DNA from: Desulfotignum sp.
Lineage (GTDB): Bacteria; Desulfobacterota; Desulfobacteria; Desulfobacterales; Desulfobacteraceae
Length of the DNA stretch: 64,000 nt
Assembly (NCBI GenBank): GCA_011389555.1
Contig: JAABUD010000010.1
Coordinates: forward strand, 1-64,000
Reading direction: 5' to 3'
Notes under the pieces: model-generated
Database searches by the model: none
Told to the model about the DNA's origin: nothing
Seen by the model: only the letters and a program-made list of their open reading frames with translations
Program-made: the position numbers and the translations under genes
Part shown: positions 10,429 through 20,594 of the stretch, piece by piece
How positions within the stretch are numbered: the first letter of the stretch is position 1
How the letters are laid out: each line of letters begins with the position of its first letter

Positions 10429-11655
10429 TCAGGCTGGTTTCTGGGACGGGTCATGGACATCATTTCCATGCAGCGCCTGTTGGACCCGGTTCAGCCGGTC
10501 CTGAAACTTTTCGTTTTCCGGAGCCAGGACCACGCTTTTTTCAGCAAACGTCAATGCGATTTTCAAATTCCGTTTTTTCATCGTCATGGCCAGTGCATAT
10601 CCGGACAGGGCTGCGGGATCCAGCGGGTTGAGCTTGACCGCGGTATTGAAAGCCGCTTCTGCCGGGTCGGGTTCCTGTTGTTCCAGAAAAATTTCTCCCA
10701 TGATCCGAAAAGCCAGACTGGATTTGGCGTTCACCTGGGAGGCGGTTTCCAGGTGGGGCAGGGCTGCGTCCCATTTTTTCGCCTGAAACAGCAGGTGTCC
10801 CAGCAACAGTTCCACCTCGAATATGCAGTCGTCAATGCCGTGGGCTTTGCGAAGAAAAAATACAGCCTTGTCCGTGTCTTCCAGGACCTGGCAGGTCAAT
10901 CCCAGGTTGTAGAGAACCATGATCTCTTTGGGGTTGGTATCCAGGGCAGCTTCAAAACACGCCTTTGCTTTTTCCAGGTCTCCGGAGACTCCGTAGCACA
11001 CGCCCAGGCTGTTTATGAGATTGATGTCTTTGGGGGCCAGCGTCAATCCTTTTTCATATTCCTGGATGGCCGCATCATACTGCCCCAGCTGATACAGCCG
11101 GTCTCCGCTGATATTCAGAGAAATGCCGTCAAAATGCTGCACATGACCAAACCCGAAGAAAGCGGCATGATCAATGGCTTTCAACGCATTGCCAAACACT
11201 TCGGCCCGGGAACACTTTTGAAAAGGAAACCGGGCCACTCCCACCAGCAGATCTGTTTTCAACGCCTGAGTAATGTTGGTTTTAAGGGATTCCAGCAGGT
11301 CCATGGCTTTTTTCTGGTTGTCATAATCCCAGAAAACCAGAACAAACGTCCGGTTATCCAGGGTTTCCCAGATGCCTCTCTGGTTGTCCGACATCGAGCG
11401 AAACCAGGATTCAAAAATATCCCGGGCTTTATCCAATGTGTCCTCGGATGCGGTATCTGCAATCTGAATCACGGCACAGACAAACGCTTCTTTGGGGATG
11501 TCCACCGATAACAGGCGCTGTTCAAATCCGGTAAACGCCGCTGTCTTCTGATGTACCAGATCTGAAAAATAAGTGTCCGGTGCCTGGATGGGCGTGGATG
11601 TATCTGAATCCGGTTTGAGAAAATGAAATTCCCTGGATGCAAATCTGGGTGTCAT
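10429..11655 (-). CDS. TPR-repeat protein with N-terminal region resembling a degenerate GGDEF domain
   Basis: C-terminal TPR repeats (YDAAIQEYEKGLTLAPKDINLINSLGVCYGVSGDLEKAKACFEAAL...). Confidence 0.8.
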   Translation of the reverse strand: MTPRFASREFHFLKPDSDTSTPIQAPDTYFSDLVHQKTAAFTGFEQRLLSVDIPKEAFVCAVIQIADTASEDTLDKARDIFESWFRSMSDNQRGIWETLDNRTFVLVFWDYDNQKKAMDLLESLKTNITQALKTDLLVGVARFPFQKCSRAEVFGNALKAIDHAAFFGFGHVQHFDGISLNISGDRLYQLGQYDAAIQEYEKGLTLAPKDINLINSLGVCYGVSGDLEKAKACFEAALDTNPKEIMVLYNLGLTCQVLEDTDKAVFFLRKAHGIDDCIFEVELLLGHLLFQAKKWDAALPHLETASQVNAKSSLAFRIMGEIFLEQQEPDPAEAAFNTAVKLNPLDPAALSGYALAMTMKKRNLKIALTFAEKSVVLAPENEKFQDRLNRVQQALHGNDVHDPSQKPA

Positions 11656-13059
11656 GACGTTTTCAATATGGTTTCAAGGGTTGATGAAATAAGAGGTTCC
11701 TGTCCGGGTTGAATGGTCCGGGGGTCCATGATGTAGCGGTTGTTTTCGATTCTGGCGATAACCCCCGGGGTGGACAGCCGCATGCGACGTTCCAGGGTGG
11801 CCACGGACATGTCTGCGGGTATCAGGGTGACACATCGGGTGGGCAGTTTCAGATCCGGGAATGATCCCCCTCCGGGCCGGGATTCCATATCCGCACATTC
11901 AATGACGTCTCCGGATCCGCAGGCTTTTTTCACGTGTTTGTAGAGTGTATCCGCCTTCTGGCATGTGTCTTCATAGGTCAGGGTCAGCATCCGCAACGTG
12001 GGGATATCTCTGATGGCGGTGGCTTCATCCCGATACACCTGCAAAGTGGCTTCCAGGGCTGCCAGGGTCAGTTTGTCGATGCGCAGGGCCCGGGTCAATG
12101 GGTTGGCCTTGATCTGATCAACAGCCTGTTTCCTGCCGACAATAATCCCGGCCTGGGGACCTCCCAGAAGTTTGTCCCCGCTGAAGGTCACGATGTCGAC
12201 CCCGGCGGCCACAGAACGGGATACCGGCGGTTCCGTGGGGAATCCGAACGCCGAGAAATCCACCAGGGTCCCGGAGCCCAGATCTTCCATGACCGGAATC
12301 CCGTGAGTTCCTCCCAGCGTCACCAGGTCCGTAAGCCCGACACTCGCCGTGAACCCCTGAATGCGGTAGTTGGAGGCATGCACTTTGAGCAGCATGCCGG
12401 TGCTCTCGGTAATCGCTCCGGCATAGTCTTTCAGATGGGTCCGGTTGGTGGTGCCCACCTCTTTGAGACGGCATCCGCTTTTGGTCATGACATCCGGCAC
12501 CCGGAAAGATCCGCCGATTTCCACCAGCTCTCCTCTGGATACCACCACATCCGTGCCTTGTGCCAGGGTGTTCAGGGCCAGAAGCACGGCCCCGGCATTG
12601 TTGTTCACCGCCATGGCCGCCTGAGCCCCGGTGAGTTCACAGATCAATGACTCCACAATGCTGTAGCGCAGCCCCCGTTTACCTGTGGACAGGTTCAATT
12701 CCAGATTGGAGTAGGAACCGGCAATGGTCTGAATGTTTGACAGGGCTTTTTCGCAAAGCAGGGACCGTCCCAGGTTGGTATGAAGCACCACACCGGTGGC
12801 ATTGATCAGGGGCACCAGCCTGGGTGCCAGTGTCTGCCGGCACTGGCGGGCCATTTCCGACAGAAGGGTTGTATCATCGAAATCCGGGTTTTGGCCATCC
12901 AGGATTCGGCTGCGCAGATGGTCCAGCACGGTCCGGATGGATCGAATGATGAGCTGTCTGGGCACGGCTGAAAACCGTTCATCCTCATGGGCCTTGTCCA
13001 TCAGGTGATCTACCCCGGGAAGGCGCCGGAGTAATTGATGCGTATCGGTTCGGGGCATG
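11652..13059 (-). CDS. selA: L-seryl-tRNA(Sec) selenium transferase
   Basis: INATGVVLHTNLGRS...NNNAGAVLLALNTLAQGTDVVVSRGELVEIGGSFRVPDVM...SGDKLLGGPQAGIIVGRK; start chosen at MPRTD. Confidence 0.95.
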
Positions 13060-13170
13060 AATTTTCCTGAGTATCCGTTTGTAATGTGTAATGATTTCGG
13101 TTTACATACCACCGATTCTTCCCATATTTCAATATAAAAAATGGAAAATATCGAAATTCGACATTGCCGG

Positions 13171-13656
13171 TCAAGGCTCCCGGTACAGGGCCAGTACCCC
13201 GGAACGGGCCAGCTTTTTGATACCGAAAGGGGCCAGTTGTTCCAGCATGACATCCACAGTAAGTTCATCTCCAATGACCTCGAAAATGAAATGCTGCTGC
13301 CCTTTGTCCAGAACAGTGCCCTGAAAATCGGTGATGATCTGTTGGATTTTTTCCTGGTCGGACAAACGGGCCTTGACGCAGATCAGGGCCATCTCCCGTT
13401 TGATGGCTGCTTCACCGGTCATGTCCCGCAACTTGATCACATTGACCAGACGCTGGATCTGTTTCATGCACTGGGCCAGCAGCGGGGGACTGGTCAACGT
13501 GGTGATGGTGATGCGGGACATTTTCGGGTTGGCGGTGGGGGCACCGCAGATGGTTTCGATATTGTAGCCTCTTCCGGCAAACAGTCCGGTGATGCGGGCT
13601 GTCACGCCGGGTTCGTTTTCCACCAGCATGGTCAGCGTATATTTTCGAGTTTCCAT
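13171..13656 (-). CDS. ilvN: Acetolactate synthase small (regulatory) subunit
   Basis: METRKYTLTMLVENEPGVTARITGLFAGRGYNIETI ACT domain; RBS aggagg. Confidence 0.93.
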   Translation of the reverse strand: METRKYTLTMLVENEPGVTARITGLFAGRGYNIETICGAPTANPKMSRITITTLTSPPLLAQCMKQIQRLVNVIKLRDMTGEAAIKREMALICVKARLSDQEKIQQIITDFQGTVLDKGQQHFIFEVIGDELTVDVMLEQLAPFGIKKLARSGVLALYREP

Positions 13657-13755
13657 GGTCCTCCTTTTTTTCAGAGCAATCATGGTATCATGTTGTGCCA
13701 TGAAAATGAACCAGTAAGCGTAAAAATCAGCTGGGCAACCGGCCCGGGACTTTGC

Positions 13756-13785
13756 TTGACAATCCCGGGACTTTTTGCCTAATAT
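13756..13785 (+). promoter_or_regulatory. sigma70-like promoter for pyrF
   Basis: TTGACA-18 nt-TAATAT, about 55 bp upstream of the pyrF ATG. Confidence 0.6.
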
Positions 13786-13839
13786 CTTGCGTCAGAAAAT
13801 CAAACGGGTAAGGCGTGATCGTTTAAGAGAGGATAAAGC

Positions 13840-14580
13840 ATGAACAAGACAGGCAAAGAGTATATTGTGTTTCCTTTGGATGTGCCTTCGCTGGGAGAGG
13901 CGCAAGCGCTGGTCAGACGGTTGGGGCCGCATGTGGGCATGTTCAAGATCGGTCTGGAACTGTTCATCTGTGAGGGGCCCAACGTGGTGAAGATGATCCG
14001 GGATCAGAGTTCTGCCGGGATTTTTCTGGATCTCAAGCTTCATGATATCAGTGCCACGGTGTTCAGGGCCATGGCCCGGGTGGCGGACCTGGAAGTGGAT
14101 CTGGTCACGGTGCACACCTGTTCGTCCAAAAAAATGCTGGAAATGGCGGTTCAGGGGGGGCAGGGAAATGTGGGGGTCCTGGGGGTGACCCTGCTCACAG
14201 ACAATGATGAAGAAACGCTTGCCATTGGCGGGTTTTCAGATCAGTTCTCAGCGGATCCCGGAAAGCTGGTCATGCTGCGGGCCGAGCTGGCCCATGATGC
14301 CGGATGCCGGGGCGTGGTCTGTTCCGGCCGGGAGGCCGCCGAGATCAAAGCCCGTTTCGGTACAGAGTTTCTGGCGGTTACGCCGGGGATCCGTCCGGCC
14401 TGGAGCCTGACCCCAAAAGATGATCAGAAACGGATCACCACCCCGGCCCAGGCCATCGCCCGGGGCAGTGATCTGCTGGTGATCGGCCGGCCCATCCGGG
14501 ATTCACAGGATCCGGCAGCGGCGGCCCGAAAGGTGATCCATGAAATTGAAACAGCCCGGGAAAACAACCCTTCGGCTTAA
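13840..14580 (+). CDS. pyrF: Orotidine 5'-phosphate decarboxylase
   Basis: IFLDLKLHDISATV motif; 246 aa. Confidence 0.95.
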   Translation: MNKTGKEYIVFPLDVPSLGEAQALVRRLGPHVGMFKIGLELFICEGPNVVKMIRDQSSAGIFLDLKLHDISATVFRAMARVADLEVDLVTVHTCSSKKMLEMAVQGGQGNVGVLGVTLLTDNDEETLAIGGFSDQFSADPGKLVMLRAELAHDAGCRGVVCSGREAAEIKARFGTEFLAVTPGIRPAWSLTPKDDQKRITTPAQAIARGSDLLVIGRPIRDSQDPAAAARKVIHEIETARENNPSA

Positions 14581-15800
14581 TCGTTTCCGTCCAGACCAAA
14601 GGCGGCGTGCAGAGCCCGCACCGCAAGTTCTGCGTATTTGGCCAGAATGACACAGGAAATCCGGATTTCCGATGTGGAAATGAGCCGGATATTGATGTTT
14701 TCTTCGGCCAGGGCCTTGAACATGGTCGCAGCCACGCCGGAATGACTTTTCATGCCCAGTCCGATCACGGAAACCTTGGCGATATCCTTGGCTGAGAGAA
14801 CTTCTTCGGCGCCTACCTCTTTGGCTACCGTCTCTGAAATCTGCAACGCCCGGTCAAAGTCATCCTTGGTCACAGTGAATGTCAGGTCGGTTTCTCCGCC
14901 GGTGCGGGTGTTCTGAATGATCATGTCCACCATGATCTCCGCATCCGCCAGCGGGCCGAAAATTTTTGCGGAAATACCGGGCTGGTCCGGTACCCGTTTC
15001 AGGGTGATCCGGGTTTCATTCATATCACAGGTAATGCCTGATACCACAGCGCTTTCCATATCCGCGCTTTCATTGACGACCATGGTTCCATCCTCCTCAT
15101 TGAATGATGATCTGACGTGCAAAGGAATATTGTATTTTTTGGCAAAATCCACGGACCGGATCTGGAGCACTTTGGCGCCGAGTACCGCCATTTCCAGCAT
15201 TTCTTCATAGGAAATCCGGTCGATTTTCCGGGCTTTGGCACAGATCCTGGGGTCAGTGGTGTACACACCGTCCACGTCCGTGAAGATTTCACACACATCC
15301 GCTTTCAGGGAAGCGGCAATGGCCACGGCCGAAGTGTCGGAGCCGCCCCGGCCCAGGGTGGTGATATCCCCGTTGTCATCCGCGCCCTGGAACCCAGCCA
15401 CCACGCAGATATATCCCTGATTCAGGGCCTGTTTGACTTTCTGGGCATCAATGTCCAGGATCCGGGCCTTGCCCGGGGTCTGGTCCGTGTGGATCCCGGC
15501 CTGAAATCCCAGAAACGATCTGGCTTTGTATCCACGGGATGTAAGAAGGATGGCCATCAATGCCGCGGTGGTCTGTTCGCCGGTGGCAAGCAGCACATCC
15601 AGTTCCCGTTTGTCCGGTGTGTCCCCCGCCTGCCGGGCCAGAGAAATCAGTTTGTCTGTCACGCCTGCCATGGCAGAGAGCACCACCACCATCTGATCGC
15701 CGGCCTCATGGGCCTTGACCACCCGGTCCGCCACCCGGGATATCCGCTGGATATCCGCCACGGATGTGCCTCCGTATTTCTGTACTCGAAGTGCCATCAA
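14577..15800 (-). CDS. lysC: Aspartate kinase
   Basis: VQKYGGTSVADIQRI; tandem ACT domains; overlaps the pyrF stop by 4 nt. Confidence 0.95.
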   Translation of the reverse strand: MMALRVQKYGGTSVADIQRISRVADRVVKAHEAGDQMVVVLSAMAGVTDKLISLARQAGDTPDKRELDVLLATGEQTTAALMAILLTSRGYKARSFLGFQAGIHTDQTPGKARILDIDAQKVKQALNQGYICVVAGFQGADDNGDITTLGRGGSDTSAVAIAASLKADVCEIFTDVDGVYTTDPRICAKARKIDRISYEEMLEMAVLGAKVLQIRSVDFAKKYNIPLHVRSSFNEEDGTMVVNESADMESAVVSGITCDMNETRITLKRVPDQPGISAKIFGPLADAEIMVDMIIQNTRTGGETDLTFTVTKDDFDRALQISETVAKEVGAEEVLSAKDIAKVSVIGLGMKSHSGVAATMFKALAEENINIRLISTSEIRISCVILAKYAELAVRALHAAFGLDGND

Positions 15801-15828
15801 AAACTCCCGAAAAAATTGGTGTCTTCAT

Positions 15829-16299
15829 TTATGAAATCAGACTGCTTAGCATGTTTGTGACAGTCTGTCCATAGGCAAAAAAAGAGATGACCCGGTGATA
15901 TTCTGAATTAAATTCAAAGGTCAGTGTCAGATCAAAGGGAAACCGGTCTGCTATGAGCAGGGACGGCCATTCCACCACAATGACGGCGTTGGTTCCGGTC
16001 AGATCGTCAAACCCGATATGCGCCAGTTCCTCCACCGAGCCTAAGCGGTACAGGTCCAGATGGCACAGCCGCAATTGGTCGGCGATCGGATATTCATTGA
16101 TAAGGGTGAATGTGGGGCTGGTGATGGGATATTGCTCATCCACGCCCAGACCCCGGGCCAGGCCTTTGACAAAAGTGGTTTTGCCGCATCCCAAATCTCC
16201 GGTCAGAGCGATGGCCAGAGGGCCGGTCACGGCCTGTCCCAGGCGGTATCCCAGGTCCCGGGTCCGGGCATCGGTCCGGGTGATGATCTGATACGTCAT
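15829..16299 (-). CDS. tsaE: tRNA threonylcarbamoyladenosine biosynthesis protein TsaE
   Basis: ALTGDLGCGKTTFVKGLARGLG...SPTFTLINEY...CHLDLYRL. Confidence 0.94.
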   Translation of the reverse strand: MTYQIITRTDARTRDLGYRLGQAVTGPLAIALTGDLGCGKTTFVKGLARGLGVDEQYPITSPTFTLINEYPIADQLRLCHLDLYRLGSVEELAHIGFDDLTGTNAVIVVEWPSLLIADRFPFDLTLTFEFNSEYHRVISFFAYGQTVTNMLSSLIS

Positions 16300-17861
16300 G
16301 TCAGGTGCCTGTGGATGATTTCGGGAATGGTCCGGATCATGTCACCGGCCAGAAACCCGAATCCTCCAAAGGTGTCGGCCAGCAGATCCCCGCACAGCCC
16401 ATGGATGAACACCCCGGCCACCGCTGCATTTTCTGAAGAAAATCCCTGGGCCGCCAGTCCGGCGATCATGCCGGTGAGTACATCCCCCATGCCGCCGGTG
16501 GCCATGCCCGGATTCCCGGCAGGACAAAGAAACAGCCGTCCGTCCGGCAAGGCGACCAGGGTCTGGGCTCCTTTCAGCACCAAAATCACATTGAATTCAG
16601 CAGCCATTTTTTTTGCCACCCCGGTCCGGTCCGCCTGGACCTGTGCCGTGGTGATGCCGGCCAGCCGGGCCATCTCTCCGGGATGCGGCGTGAGCACGGT
16701 CGGGAATTTCCGGGAGGAAAGAACGGTCGGGTTGCCGGCCAGACAGTTGATGGCATCCGCATCCATGATCAGAGGAAGGGAACAGGTTTCCACCAGCGAG
16801 GTCACCATTTTTTGGGTATCTGTATCCGTGCCCAGTCCCGGTCCTACAGCCAGGGCCTGTCCGTTTTCGGCCATCGCCAGAATCCGGTCCAGCCCGTCCG
16901 GCGACAATGTGCCGGATGCGGTTTCCGGCAGCGGCACGGTCATGGGCTCCACCACCAGCGTTTCCACCACAAAATTGATACGTTCCGGCACGCCCACGGT
17001 CACCAGGCCGGTGCCGATCCGTTTTGCGGCATTGGCACACAGGGCCGCGGCCCCGGTTTTTCCCGGCGATCCGGCCAGGACCAGCAGGTGGCCGTAACTG
17101 CCCTTGTGGCTGTTAAACGCCCGGGCAGGGAACAACGGGGCAATGGTTTGTTTTTCCATCACCTGGAACCAAAGATCCTGTTTTCCGGCTGCAAATCCGG
17201 GGATGCCGATGTCAATGACCCGCAATTGTCCGGTATATTCATTTCCCGGATACAGGAGGTGTCCGGTCTTGGCAAATCCAAACGTGGCCGTGGCCGCCGC
17301 TTCGATGCACACCCCGCAGACCGCGCCGGTGTCGGCATTGAGGCCCGAGGGGATATCCACGGAAAATACCGGTTTTTTTGTCTGGTTGATGCACTGGATC
17401 ACCGCTTTGAACACCCCCCGGACATCCGAGTTCAGGCCGGTACCGAAAATGGCATCCACAAACAGGTCATGATGCATCAGCCGGGTTTTTTCCCGGTCCA
17501 GCGCGGCGGCATCCGGGACCTCCACCACCGCGCAATCCGGAAAATAAGGCAGCAGTTTTTCCACCAGGTCCATATTGGCTTTGGCATCCCCGGCCACCCG
17601 GTCCCGGTCGGACAACAAAAATATTGTCACGGGAATCTGTTTTTCCATGAGATACCGGGCCATGACCCAGCCGTCCCCGCCGTTGTTTCCCCGGCCTGCC
17701 ACCACCGCCACCCGGCTGTCCGGCGTTGGGCCGAATTGTTCGATAAAAAAATCCACGGCCCCGCGTCCGGCATTTTCCATGAGCACCCGCCCGGGAATGC
17801 CGAATTCTTCAATGGTATAGCGGTCCATCTCCTGCATCTGTTTTGCGGTCACAACAAACAT
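16296..17861 (-). CDS. nnr: Bifunctional NAD(P)H-hydrate epimerase / ADP-dependent NAD(P)H-hydrate dehydratase
   Basis: YjeF N-terminal domain (VVAGRGNNGGDGWVMARYL) and C-terminal dehydratase (VLTPHPGEMARL...GNPGMATGGMGDVLTG). Confidence 0.95.
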   Translation of the reverse strand: MFVVTAKQMQEMDRYTIEEFGIPGRVLMENAGRGAVDFFIEQFGPTPDSRVAVVAGRGNNGGDGWVMARYLMEKQIPVTIFLLSDRDRVAGDAKANMDLVEKLLPYFPDCAVVEVPDAAALDREKTRLMHHDLFVDAIFGTGLNSDVRGVFKAVIQCINQTKKPVFSVDIPSGLNADTGAVCGVCIEAAATATFGFAKTGHLLYPGNEYTGQLRVIDIGIPGFAAGKQDLWFQVMEKQTIAPLFPARAFNSHKGSYGHLLVLAGSPGKTGAAALCANAAKRIGTGLVTVGVPERINFVVETLVVEPMTVPLPETASGTLSPDGLDRILAMAENGQALAVGPGLGTDTDTQKMVTSLVETCSLPLIMDADAINCLAGNPTVLSSRKFPTVLTPHPGEMARLAGITTAQVQADRTGVAKKMAAEFNVILVLKGAQTLVALPDGRLFLCPAGNPGMATGGMGDVLTGMIAGLAAQGFSSENAAVAGVFIHGLCGDLLADTFGGFGFLAGDMIRTIPEIIHRHLT

Positions 17862-17880
17862 GGCTGATCACTCCAATATT

Positions 17881-18120
17881 TTAGTTTTCAGATGTCTCAA
17901 TTGTCAGAACCGCCTCAGGGGTTTCAACAACATCCCCGTGGCGTATTTTTCTTCGTTTCCGGGTTTCCGTCTCCCCGTTCACCCTCACCTGACCGTCCTG
18001 GATGCGGAACTTGGCTTCCCCACCGCTGGCCGCCAGGTTTTCAAACTTCAGTATTTTATACAGTTCCACGGGCTCGATGGTAATCTCAACTACCTGCCGG
18101 GTCTTTTTGTCATTTGACAT
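17881..18120 (-). CDS. Small S4-domain RNA-binding protein (YaaA/YbcJ-like)
   Basis: ITIEPVELYKILKFENLAASGGEAKFRIQDGQVRVNGETETRKRRKIRHGDVV. Confidence 0.88.
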   Translation of the reverse strand: MSNDKKTRQVVEITIEPVELYKILKFENLAASGGEAKFRIQDGQVRVNGETETRKRRKIRHGDVVETPEAVLTIETSEN

Positions 18121-18224
18121 TATCCATCCTTTCTGAAAAGGGCTCCCACTGCCCGGTGGTGACAATGGTCTCACCCTGTTCTTCGGTCACCGGCGGGTCT
18201 CAGCAAGTCTGTTAAAATGGTTGG

Positions 18225-18941
18225 TTACGTTGATTTTTTCTTTTTTTTGTCTCTAACCAGGTATGAGTTACCAGGGCCTCTTTTTAACTCAAACAGATCA
18301 ATCGCCTTAATGAGGCTGCTTAAGTTTTTATAACCGTAATTCCTTGTATCGAAGGATGTTTTGTTGGATATATGCGAGCCGACCGGACCGAGCGCGGCCC
18401 AGCCACTATCTTCCTCTGTTGCTTCTATCGCCTGCCTTAGCAGGTTGAGGAGTTTTGTATCGGATTTGATATTTTTGGTTTTTTCAGGAATTGAACCATT
18501 CTGTTTAGGTGCTGTATCCAGGTATAGGAATTTAGAACACGCGTTAACAAAGGGTGAAGGTGTTTTGCGCTCCCCAAAGCCCAAGACGACTTTCCCCTCT
18601 GCAAGAGCACGGGTCACCATGGGTGTAAAATCACAGTCTGATGACACAAAGCACATAACATCTATGTTCTTTGTATACATGACGTCCATTGCATCGATTA
18701 CCAAAGCAATGTCTGACGCATTTTTGCCTTTGGTCAGATCGTACTGTTGTATAGGCTGTATGGCGTATTCATTTAATAAATCTTCCCAGGATTTGAGTGT
18801 AGGGCTTTTCCAATTACCGTACGCTTTTCTGATCGTGACTACCCCGTATTTTGCCACTTCACTGAGTACTTCTTCAAATTTGCTTGCGGGAGCATTATCT
18901 GCATCGATAAATAATGCTATTTTTTGACTATTTTCATTCAT
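18225..18941 (-). CDS. NYN (PIN-like) domain protein with C-terminal OST-HTH/LOTUS domain
   Basis: IALFIDADNAPASKFEEVL...KGKNASDIALVIDAMDVMYTKNIDVMCFVSSDCDFTPMVTRALAEGKVVLGFG; C-terminal LOTUS-like region GYKNLSSLIKAIDLFELKRGPGNSYLVRDK. Confidence 0.9.
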   Translation of the reverse strand: MNENSQKIALFIDADNAPASKFEEVLSEVAKYGVVTIRKAYGNWKSPTLKSWEDLLNEYAIQPIQQYDLTKGKNASDIALVIDAMDVMYTKNIDVMCFVSSDCDFTPMVTRALAEGKVVLGFGERKTPSPFVNACSKFLYLDTAPKQNGSIPEKTKNIKSDTKLLNLLRQAIEATEEDSGWAALGPVGSHISNKTSFDTRNYGYKNLSSLIKAIDLFELKRGPGNSYLVRDKKKKKST

Positions 18942-19074
18942 TGATAATATGCTCCTTTTTACAATGTAACGCAAGGAACGACCGGTGATCAGGCCATTTC
19001 TCCGAGCATCCTCTTTCAGCCCGCGGCCCCGGCCTCCCCCGGGCTTTCGCTCTTCCGGGTGGTTCTCTGGTAAA

Positions 19075-19335
19075 TGATGCCCCGTGACCATCCGACACTT
19101 TTTTCAACCGCCAGTACGGGTCTCTGATCTCTTTGACCAGTGCTTTGCCGGTTGCCGGATCAACAGTGAAATCAATGATACTTCTCGGCTGCGCGTCTTC
19201 GATACTGCTGAGTCCCATAAGCTGGATGCCTGGGGGATTGATATCCAGAATCTGTCCATCGGGGCTGAGAATATAGATCATGTCCTGGTGAGCAATGATC
19301 ATGACGGGCTGATGCAAATCCGTTTTTTCTGTCAT
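19075..19335 (-). pseudogene. Truncated PAS-domain protein fragment
   Basis: MIIAHQDMIYILSPDGQILDINPPGIQLMGLSSIEDAQPRSIIDFTVDPATGKALVKEIRDPYWRLKKVSDG is PAS-like; downstream translation loses protein-like character. Confidence 0.5.
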
Positions 19336-19506
19336 CTGAATCGTACCTTTTTGTCGAATGAATCATCAGATTATCAATGATTGCAAGGGATGTAAAGATT
19401 TTTAGACAGACCTGCCCCACACGAAAATTCCTGTAGGAAAATTGTGGAAAAAGAAGTGATAACAGGATATACTGCCAGGATTGATTTTAAACAGTTGAGG
19501 CAGGTT

Positions 19507-20583
19507 ATGGGTGTAATCAAAGACTGGATCCGACGTTACTTTTCAGACCCCCAGGTGGTCATTCTGGCGGTATTCCTGGTGACAGGCATTGCCACGATTC
19601 TACTGGCCGGCCGGCACCTGGTGCCGGTCATTGCCAGTTTGATCATTGCGTATCTGCTGGAGGGGGTCACACAATCTCTACAGCGCATCGGTGCCCCCCG
19701 GATGCTGGCCGTGGGCACGGTGTTTGTCATCTTTTTTCTGGTGCTCCTGGCATTGATGTTCTGGCTGCTGCCGGTCCTCACCCGCCAGGCCACCCAGCTG
19801 CTCCAGGAAGTGCCTGCCATGCTCAGTGCGTCCCAGACATTGATTTTGTCGTTGCCTGAAAAATATCCCACCATTTTCAGTGAGGTGGAGATCGAAAACG
19901 TGCTGGATCAGGTCCGGCGGGAAGCCGGCAGTTATACGGATAAAATGCTTCGCCAGACATTGTCATCGGTGATCGGCATTATTACCCTGGTGGTCTATAT
20001 TGTGCTGATGCCGTTGCTGGTGTTCTTTTTTCTCAAAGACAAGGAAATCCTTCAGGGGTGGATCCGGCAGCATCTGCCCCGGGAACGGGGCCTTGCCACC
20101 CGGGTCTGGCAGGGAGTGGACGTACAGCTGGGCAATTTCATACGGGGCAAGTTCTGGGAAATCCTGCTGATCTGGGGAGCGTCCTACCTGACCTTTATGT
20201 TCATGGGGCTCAATTTTTCTCTGCTTCTGGCTTTTCTGGTGGGGGTGTCCGTTCTGGTACCCTATATCGGGGCCGCGGTCATGACGTTTCCCGTGGCCCT
20301 GGTGGCTTACTTTCAGTTCGGTTGGACCGCGGACCTGGCATGGATCATTCTGGCCTATATGGTCATCCAGGTTCTGGACGGCAACGTGCTGGTGCCGATT
20401 TTATTTTCAGAAGTGGTCAATCTGCATCCCATTGCCATTATTGTGGCAGTCCTTTTCTTTGGCGGGATCTGGGGTTTCTGGGGGGTGTTTTTTGCCATTC
20501 CCCTGGCCATTTTATCCCAGGGGGTGCTCAATGCGTGGCCCAGACATCCGGATGATGTCACGTTCAAACACAAACAGGGGTAA
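19507..20583 (+). CDS. AI-2E family transporter (YdiK/PerM-like); start uncertain (19444 or 19507)
   Basis: Multi-TM PerM-type sequence; ...[47 protein letters not shown]. Confidence 0.88.
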   Translation: MGVIKDWIRRYFSDPQVVILAVFLVTGIATILLAGRHLVPVIASLIIAYLLEGVTQSLQRIGAPRMLAVGTVFVIFFLVLLALMFWLLPVLTRQATQLLQEVPAMLSASQTLILSLPEKYPTIFSEVEIENVLDQVRREAGSYTDKMLRQTLSSVIGIITLVVYIVLMPLLVFFFLKDKEILQGWIRQHLPRERGLATRVWQGVDVQLGNFIRGKFWEILLIWGASYLTFMFMGLNFSLLLAFLVGVSVLVPYIGAAVMTFPVALVAYFQFGWTADLAWIILAYMVIQVLDGNVLVPILFSEVVNLHPIAIIVAVLFFGGIWGFWGVFFAIPLAILSQGVLNAWPRHPDDVTFKHKQG

Positions 20584-20594
20584 GGGGTAAAAAA

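Noticed and set aside
14577-14580. Four-nucleotide convergent overlap of pyrF and lysC stops
   Set aside because: Compact but common in bacterial genomes; no additional signal.
18186-18990. Possible inverted repeat TCACCGG/CCGGTGA flanking the NYN gene as transposon ends
   Set aside because: Only about 7 bp shared, no transposase and no target-site duplication found.
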